In this document: in pieces, positions 59,164-64,000 of the stretch | Numbering within the stretch: the first letter of the stretch is position 1 | Layout of the letters: each line of letters starts with the position of its first letter | NCBI GenBank assembly: GCA_965205965.1 | Contig: CBDBHT010000007.1 | Span: 186,001 to 250,000, forward strand | From: Bin55 sp965205965 | GTDB lineage: Bacteria > Pseudomonadota > Gammaproteobacteria > Pseudomonadales > Azotimanducaceae | Length of the DNA stretch: 64,000 nt | Reading direction: 5' to 3' | Translations under genes and position numbers: made by a program | The notes under the pieces: generated by a model | Seen by the model: only the letters and a program-made list of their open reading frames with translations | Databases searched by the model: none | What the model was told of the DNA's origin: nothing

Positions 59164-59226
59164 CCCGGATATTGCATGAGTGATGCGAGATGGTACCGTT
59201 TTTCGGTTTGGAGTGGTAACCAAAAC
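59164..59226 (+). repeat. IS-G end
   Basis: CCCGGATATTGCATGAGTG continues to GAGTGGTAACC, the same terminal segment as at 20413-20470. It starts at the CTAG shared with the IS-A right end. Confidence 0.6.
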
Positions 59227-59780
59227 TCATGACCGCATAGACCCTCCGCTAGCCGGCTCACCCGACGCGTCGAAACCCCATGCACATACATCTCCGACAG
59301 TTCCACCACCAATGCCTTCTCCGGACGCCGATAGTGCTCTCGAACAAACCCGCGTGCTGAACTGACCGCTGCGTTCCTGCGGAACCCTCAGTTCGATCTC
59401 TCCCACCTTCATCGTCAGATCCCGCCGGTAGTATCCGGAATGGTAGCTCCGACTCGTCTGCGTCCGCTCGCTCTTGCCCGCTCCCAGAAACTCCGTCATC
59501 TCACTCTCCAGCATCTCGTTGAGCGTCTCCTACACCAGCCGCCTTATAAAATTTCATTGTCTGTCAGATGATGGCATGCCGACTTCTTCGTGGTATTGTG
59601 CGTATAATTTCCCCGAATCATTTTTCGCTCCTTTTCCATAAGTTGTGTCATGAATGATTCGTGCCTGGACGCCCCTTGTGAGTCCAAGCATCTCCACATT
59701 CCCGATAAAACAACAGATTCTAACAACTCGTCTATCGTTACAGCCCGGTTTTCGTTTTTGCAGACAAATTTATACACAAC
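59227..59780 (-). pseudogene. IS-E (IS256) 5' fragment, degenerate
   Basis: It contains the outer end (TTTATACACAAC near 59769-59780), EMTEFLGAGKSERTQTS, YHSGYYRRDLTMKVGEIEL and RVPQERSGQFSTRV, then frameshifts. Divergence from the intact copy is higher than in the other fragments, so it is an older insertion. Confidence 0.78.
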
Positions 59781-60083
59781 ACTTACTTTCGTGCAATATT
59801 CGGGCTAGATGTGTTCCAGTTCGGTGGTGCGCGAGGGTCCTGCTTCGTGGTCGCGAGTCGTTCAGAAAGGGTCACTTGCGGGTGTACTGGCAAGCAGATT
59901 CCCAAGTCGATTGTTTTCACATCACCAGCGGAGGGACACGCATTCAGCCTTTATGAGTATTTTTCGTCGGCTTCGTGGCTGTCTGAAGTTTGTGAGTCTC
60001 TTTGGGCAGTGCCTCGCTGTCCATTCGTTTCATTCTTCACCGGAAACACTCTCGTGCTCGATACCTTCAGAGGTCGTGGTCGG
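59781..60083. other. Gap between IS-E fragment and helicase stop
   Basis: About 300 bp with no recognisable gene. It would contain the terminator of the helicase gene, but no clear hairpin with a T tract was seen on the minus strand. Confidence 0.35.
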
Positions 60084-63000
60084 CTAGACGGATATCGGGT
60101 CGCGCAGGAGTGCCAGCAATTCGTCAGCCGTCAGCCGCGCGGCGGTATCCGCGCCTTCAAGCAGACGGTCGGCCAAATCCCGCTTGTGGCGGTGCAACTC
60201 CACAATCTGTTCTTCAATCGTGCCCTTCGCGACCAGCCGGTACACGGTCACGGGGCGAGTCTGGCCTATCCGATGAACGCGGTCCGAAGCCTGATCTTCG
60301 ACCGCGGGATTCCACCACGGATCCATGTGGATGACATAGTCCGCGGCGGTCAGATTCAATCCAGTTCCTCCCGCTTTCAGCGAAATCAGAAAGACGTCAC
60401 CTTGCCCGGCCTGAAAGTCCGCTATCCTTTCGCGGCGGGCTTTCTCGGGAGTGCCGCCATCCAGATACTGATAGGAAATGCCACGCTTTTTGAGATACTC
60501 CTCGACGAGCTTGAGATGCTTGACGAACTGCGAGAACACCAGGGCCTTGTGACGGTTTGCCAGCAATTCATCGAGAGTGCTCCCAAAGGTCTCAAGCTTT
60601 GAACTCTTGGGAGCGTCGTCGGGCGAGTCGTGCACGAGTTTGGGATTGCAGCAGGCCAGTCGAAGCTTGGTCAGATGCGCGAGAAACTGAAAGCGGTTGC
60701 TTTCCGCGAGCGTCGATTCTTCATCACTGGCCATCAGCTGCTCTACGGCCTGTCGTCGCAGCACCTCATACAGCGCGGCTTCTTCCGCTGACAAATCGAC
60801 ATGCAGCGTGATCTCGGTGCGCTCAGGCAGTTCATCTAGCACTTCCGACTTGAGCCTTCGCAGAATGAAGGGGGCAATGGCGCGCCGCAGTCGTCCTCTC
60901 GCGTCTTCGTCGTCGCCGCGTTCCACGGGCTCGGCAAATGTCTTGGAAAACCTCGCGCGGGAACCCAGCAGTCCGGGATTCAGAAACCTGAAGAGCGAGT
61001 GCAGATCCATCAGATTGTTCTGCATTGGCGTGCCAGTGGTGGTGAGCCGGAAGTTCGCGACGATCCTGCGCGCCGCTTGGGCGCGTTTGGTGGTGGGATT
61101 CTTGATGGCCTGAGCTTCATCCAGCACGACGCTGTTCCAAGTGATCTTTTCCAATTGGCCAATGTCGTTCTGAAGCAGTCCGTAGGTAGTCAGATAGAGA
61201 TCGAACGGACCGGCGTCAGACAGAAGCGCATTCCGGGTCCGGGTGCTTCCGGTGCAGGTCTTGACGTTCAGAGTTGGAGCGAACCGGCGCGCCTCGTCGA
61301 CCCAGTTCGCGACCACGGAGGTGGGAGATACAACCAGTGATGGTCCCGATGGAGCGCGGTCCAGCAGCACCGAAAGTGCCTGGACGGTCTTGCCAAGTCC
61401 CATGTCGTCCGCGAGGCATGCTCCGGCTCCCCAGCGGCTGAGCCGCGCCAGCCATCGATAGCCATCGACCTGGTAAGGACGAAGCTCGGCCTGCAGGGTG
61501 CTTGGCAGACTCGGTTCGAACGATTGCGCGGATTCCAGATTCTTGCGTAGCGTTCGCCAGCCCTTGTCGGCCTTGAATGTGGTTTCCTCGAAGAAACTGT
61601 CAAGCGAAACGGCGGCCAGCGGGTGCATCCGCATCGCACCGGATGGCTGGGGCGTGGACAGGCTTTCGAGATCGCAGAGCTGTCGTCTGAAGTTGTTGGA
61701 TAAAGCCAGAAACTGCCCCTTCCGGAGTTCAAGAAAGCGAGAGCCGGGAGAAGCGTGAAGGAGGTCGAACAGCTGCTTCAGATCCAATACCGTCTGTTCA
61801 TCCACGGCCAGCTTTCCTGACGCCTGCAGCCATTGATCCGCGGTCTTCAGCGAAAGAGACAGCGACGATGCCCAACGATGCGCAACGATCTCGAAGGGCT
61901 TGCCTCGCGGCCACTTGCATCGAACTTCCGCGATGTGGAGCTGCTCCAGCAGTTCAAGACAATCTTCAGGTTGGTAAAGCAGCAGAGGAGCTGACTCGCT
62001 GGGTCTGGATAAAAGCAGCGGACACTTTTCCATCAATCGAGATGCCGCGTCCAGTTCGGCTTCAAGATCGCGATGCCCCTGAATGTCGATGCCATCCTGC
62101 CGGGCGAATAGAATGCCACCGCCGTGCCCAGGTTCGAAAACGGTTCCGGTTCCGGGAATCGGTTCCACCACCAGAGCCACCGAGAGACCATCATGAAATG
62201 GCTCGAGACGCACCCAGGGTTCAGCGTCCGCGGTGACTTCGGTGATTCCGCTGACCGACCCCGCGCTGCTCTGCACCCGGACCTCAGCGGTCATCGTGGA
62301 AACCGACTCCAACAGCCGTGATTTCTGCTCGACGGGAATCTTGAGACCTTTAGGCGGAATGAGCTCGAACAACGATCTATGGAAGTTGGTGAAACGAATC
62401 ACTTCAATCCGGCCACCTGAGGCTGTCGGAATCTCGTATTCAGTGTCGGCGTCCACTGGGCGAGGTTCAATGGTTACGATGACATGGTGCTTTTCATCCC
62501 GGTCAACTCGCAGTTCAGGTTCCACACGCACGATCTCGACTGGATCGCCTACGTCATCAATTACGTGGGGGTGACCTGCCAAAGCGTAAATGCCGCTGGT
62601 TCCAAGCGAATAATCGTTGACGTACCATCCAGTGTGTTGTTCGATTTCGGCCGCGGCCGCCACATCCTCGTCGCGAACAAATTTCATGGTCCTGATCTCC
62701 TTTGCCAGGCGTTTCAGGGCCACCTTGCGACCTTTGCTCCACTTGCCGTTTCTGTACCCAGTCTGCAGGATCGGACTTGCGCGACCGTAAATCGAGCCAG
62801 TGCTGACTTGCCATACAAGACGCTTTTCAGACTCGACTGAAGCAGAACCTGCTTTGCCTTGTTTAATCTTGGCATCGTAGGCGAGGTGCTCGATCGCCTT
62901 TAAGGACCATTCCCATGCGGGCGCGGTACCCTCTAAAATCGCCAGAGTCTTTGTACCCAGCACGGCGTGTAGGTCCGCGGCATCGCGGCGATCGGTCCCT

Positions 63001-64000
63001 TCCGGGAGAACGCTTTCATTCAGGTGATTAAATACCGCAGCACATTCTGCCTCGATCCAGCGAAAGCCGTTGATCTTCGCTCGATGACGAAAATTGCGCA
63101 AGGCCATCAGCCACTGGTCGCTCACCGTCGTGGCATCGAAACCGAGCCAGTACTTTCTGAAGCCGTTACAGAGCAGGCGAAGACAGGGATACTTGAAAGG
63201 ACTGTCGTGGATTCCCTTTCGGGATTGCGCGCTCAGAGCGTCCGCCACAAGAAAAAACTCCGTAGTGCTGGAGCACTCCAGTCGACGGAACGCCGTAGCC
63301 AAATCCCGCAGCAATGCATGTGACTCCGGTTTATTGAGACGAACGAGCGCGAACAAGGAAAGCGCGAAGGAGCGGTGATCCGGGAATACGATTCGCCTGC
63401 GAGTTCCGGCTTTTTCCGCGGCAATCGCTGCATTGATATGATGGCTGGCAGTTTGATTATCCCCGGTCAGCATTGCGATCAGAGCTTTAATTGAGGCAAT
63501 TCCCGTTCTTGCCAGCTTGCTGCTAAGGCTCTCTTCGGACAATTCCTCATATACGGCTTCCGCTTCCTTGAACTGCCCCTGCAGGACGCGGATGAATGCG
63601 ATGCTTGAAGCGTGGAGCGTGAAATTGGAACTAAGCTCCTGGCAGGCACTGATCACCGTTTCCGGTGGTGCCGCGGTCTCGATCACATGCAACAGGCTGG
63701 CTGAAAGTGCCGTGTCGTGGTACTCGGCTGGAAGCTTTAAAACCAGCTTGCAGTCAAACGGTTCCGCAAGGATTCGCCAATCATCCTGCCCAATTCTTGC
63801 CTCTTCCAAGAATTTGGGGATTCCGTCAGATTTACCCCTGAGAAGTGCGTAGCGAAACTCCGCTTTGGAGAGTTCCTCTTTTCCATCGAAACTGTAGGAG
63901 TAGGCGGTGCGGTTTTGTCTCTTGTATGCTTGGAGGAAGCTGTAGTGGCGATTGTTGTCTGCCGACTTTCTAGCGAGGCCAGCATCCCATTCAGAAATAG
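60084..64000 (-). CDS. SNF2-family DNA-dependent ATPase (helicase-like), 5' end outside the window
   Basis: More than 1,300 codons are open to the right edge; the frame continues beyond an apparent TTG at 63809 as RGKSDGIPKFLEE, so the start lies outside. The C-terminal ~450 residues form the SNF2 motor: LRPYQVDGYRWL, motif I DDMGLGKT (about 61390-61415), motif II LDEAQAIKNP, TTTGTPMQNNLMDL, LVFSQFVKHLKLVEEYL, KAGGTGLNLTAADYVIHMDPWWNP and DRVHRIGQTRPVTVYRL. The N-terminal ~800 residues are helical, perhaps TPR-like near the start, with a later region (YEIPTASGGRIEVIRF) of unknown role. Such proteins remodel protein-DNA complexes. Composition is more GC-rich than the host genes, which hints at transfer. 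Confidence 0.88.
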   Translation of the reverse strand, partial: ISEWDAGLARKSADNNRHYSFLQAYKRQNRTAYSYSFDGKEELSKAEFRYALLRGKSDGIPKFLEEARIGQDDWRILAEPFDCKLVLKLPAEYHDTALSASLLHVIETAAPPETVISACQELSSNFTLHASSIAFIRVLQGQFKEAEAVYEELSEESLSSKLARTGIASIKALIAMLTGDNQTASHHINAAIAAEKAGTRRRIVFPDHRSFALSLFALVRLNKPESHALLRDLATAFRRLECSSTTEFFLVADALSAQSRKGIHDSPFKYPCLRLLCNGFRKYWLGFDATTVSDQWLMALRNFRHRAKINGFRWIEAECAAVFNHLNESVLPEGTDRRDAADLHAVLGTKTLAILEGTAPAWEWSLKAIEHLAYDAKIKQGKAGSASVESEKRLVWQVSTGSIYGRASPILQTGYRNGKWSKGRKVALKRLAKEIRTMKFVRDEDVAAAAEIEQHTGWYVNDYSLGTSGIYALAGHPHVIDDVGDPVEIVRVEPELRVDRDEKHHVIVTIEPRPVDADTEYEIPTASGGRIEVIRFTNFHRSLFELIPPKGLKIPVEQKSRLLESVSTMTAEVRVQSSAGSVSGITEVTADAEPWVRLEPFHDGLSVALVVEPIPGTGTVFEPGHGGGILFARQDGIDIQGHRDLEAELDAASRLMEKCPLLLSRPSESAPLLLYQPEDCLELLEQLHIAEVRCKWPRGKPFEIVAHRWASSLSLSLKTADQWLQASGKLAVDEQTVLDLKQLFDLLHASPGSRFLELRKGQFLALSNNFRRQLCDLESLSTPQPSGAMRMHPLAAVSLDSFFEETTFKADKGWRTLRKNLESAQSFEPSLPSTLQAELRPYQVDGYRWLARLSRWGAGACLADDMGLGKTVQALSVLLDRAPSGPSLVVSPTSVVANWVDEARRFAPTLNVKTCTGSTRTRNALLSDAGPFDLYLTTYGLLQNDIGQLEKITWNSVVLDEAQAIKNPTTKRAQAARRIVANFRLTTTGTPMQNNLMDLHSLFRFLNPGLLGSRARFSKTFAEPVERGDDEDARGRLRRAIAPFILRRLKSEVLDELPERTEITLHVDLSAEEAALYEVLRRQAVEQLMASDEESTLAESNRFQFLAHLTKLRLACCNPKLVHDSPDDAPKSSKLETFGSTLDELLANRHKALVFSQFVKHLKLVEEYLKKRGISYQYLDGGTPEKARRERIADFQAGQGDVFLISLKAGGTGLNLTAADYVIHMDPWWNPAVEDQASDRVHRIGQTRPVTVYRLVAKGTIEEQIVELHRHKRDLADRLLEGADTAARLTADELLALLRDPISV

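Noticed and set aside
60084..64000. DISARM or another named defence system, because of the SNF2 ATPase
   Set aside because: No methyltransferase, DUF1998 or phospholipase D gene is visible. The only neighbours in the window are IS fragments.

Overview
The window comes from a Gram-negative bacterium, most likely a gammaproteobacterium. It carries an LpxL-type lipid A acyltransferase, a TonB-dependent receptor, a DUF2799 lipoprotein, an OmpR/EnvZ-type two-component pair and a TVP38/TMEM64 membrane protein. The host genes are moderate in GC and codon-diverse. The insertion sequences (IS) between them are visibly richer in G and C, so host and IS segments can be told apart by eye. No tRNA, rRNA or CRISPR array was seen.

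Mobile DNA makes up more than half of the window and is layered. I use these labels. IS-A: IS1380 family with an embedded IS4-type 5' end. IS-B: IS4-superfamily element with a 438-aa transposase. IS-C: known only from its terminal repeat, which contains GTGTCTGTGGG. IS-D: IS4 family with a YREK motif and CAATGGCATTCG ends. IS-E: IS256 family. IS-F: a DUF4338/DruA-like domain fused to a Tn5-like transposase. IS-G: a second IS1380-type element known from fragments. IS1595, IS5 and IS630 relics are also present.

Layout. 1-5043: nested IS-A copies, a Tn5-like fragment and an IS-C end abutting a short-chain dehydrogenase (5045-5713). 5889-7566: a clean IS-B with a 9-bp target duplication. 7954-8857: a decayed IS1595. 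8950-20395: the main host block, with a PncC-like/NadD-like fusion, an alpha/beta hydrolase, thiolase, a response regulator and kinase, ArgE, IlvE, LpxL, a CbpA-like DnaJ protein and a DUF192 protein. 20396-23958: an IS mosaic with IS-E inside IS-D. 24045-26639: TonB-dependent receptor. 26640-33818: IS relics around one unrecognised gene (27632-28315), an IS5, and an IS1595 split by an apparently intact IS-A. 34100-34789: TVP38-like protein. 34975-38205: IS-B copy split by a deleted IS-D. 38246-47120: the second host block, with ribosomal protein THX, an MBL-fold protein, NAD synthetase, two acyl-CoA dehydrogenases, a truncated DUF1295 protein, the DUF2799 lipoprotein and thioredoxin. 47178-59780: almost continuous IS debris around one broken SRPBCC gene. 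60084-64000: the 3' part of a large SNF2-type helicase running off the window.

Functional links. NAD synthesis is represented twice, by the PncC/NadD-like fusion and the glutamine-dependent NadE. Acyl-CoA metabolism is represented by the thiolase and the dehydrogenase pair. Decay is visible: two host genes carry single-base nonsense changes, most IS copies are frameshifted, nested or internally deleted, and at least one host gene start lies inside an IS end. This fits a genome that has undergone IS expansion and is losing genes, as in host-restricted lineages. That lifestyle is an inference.
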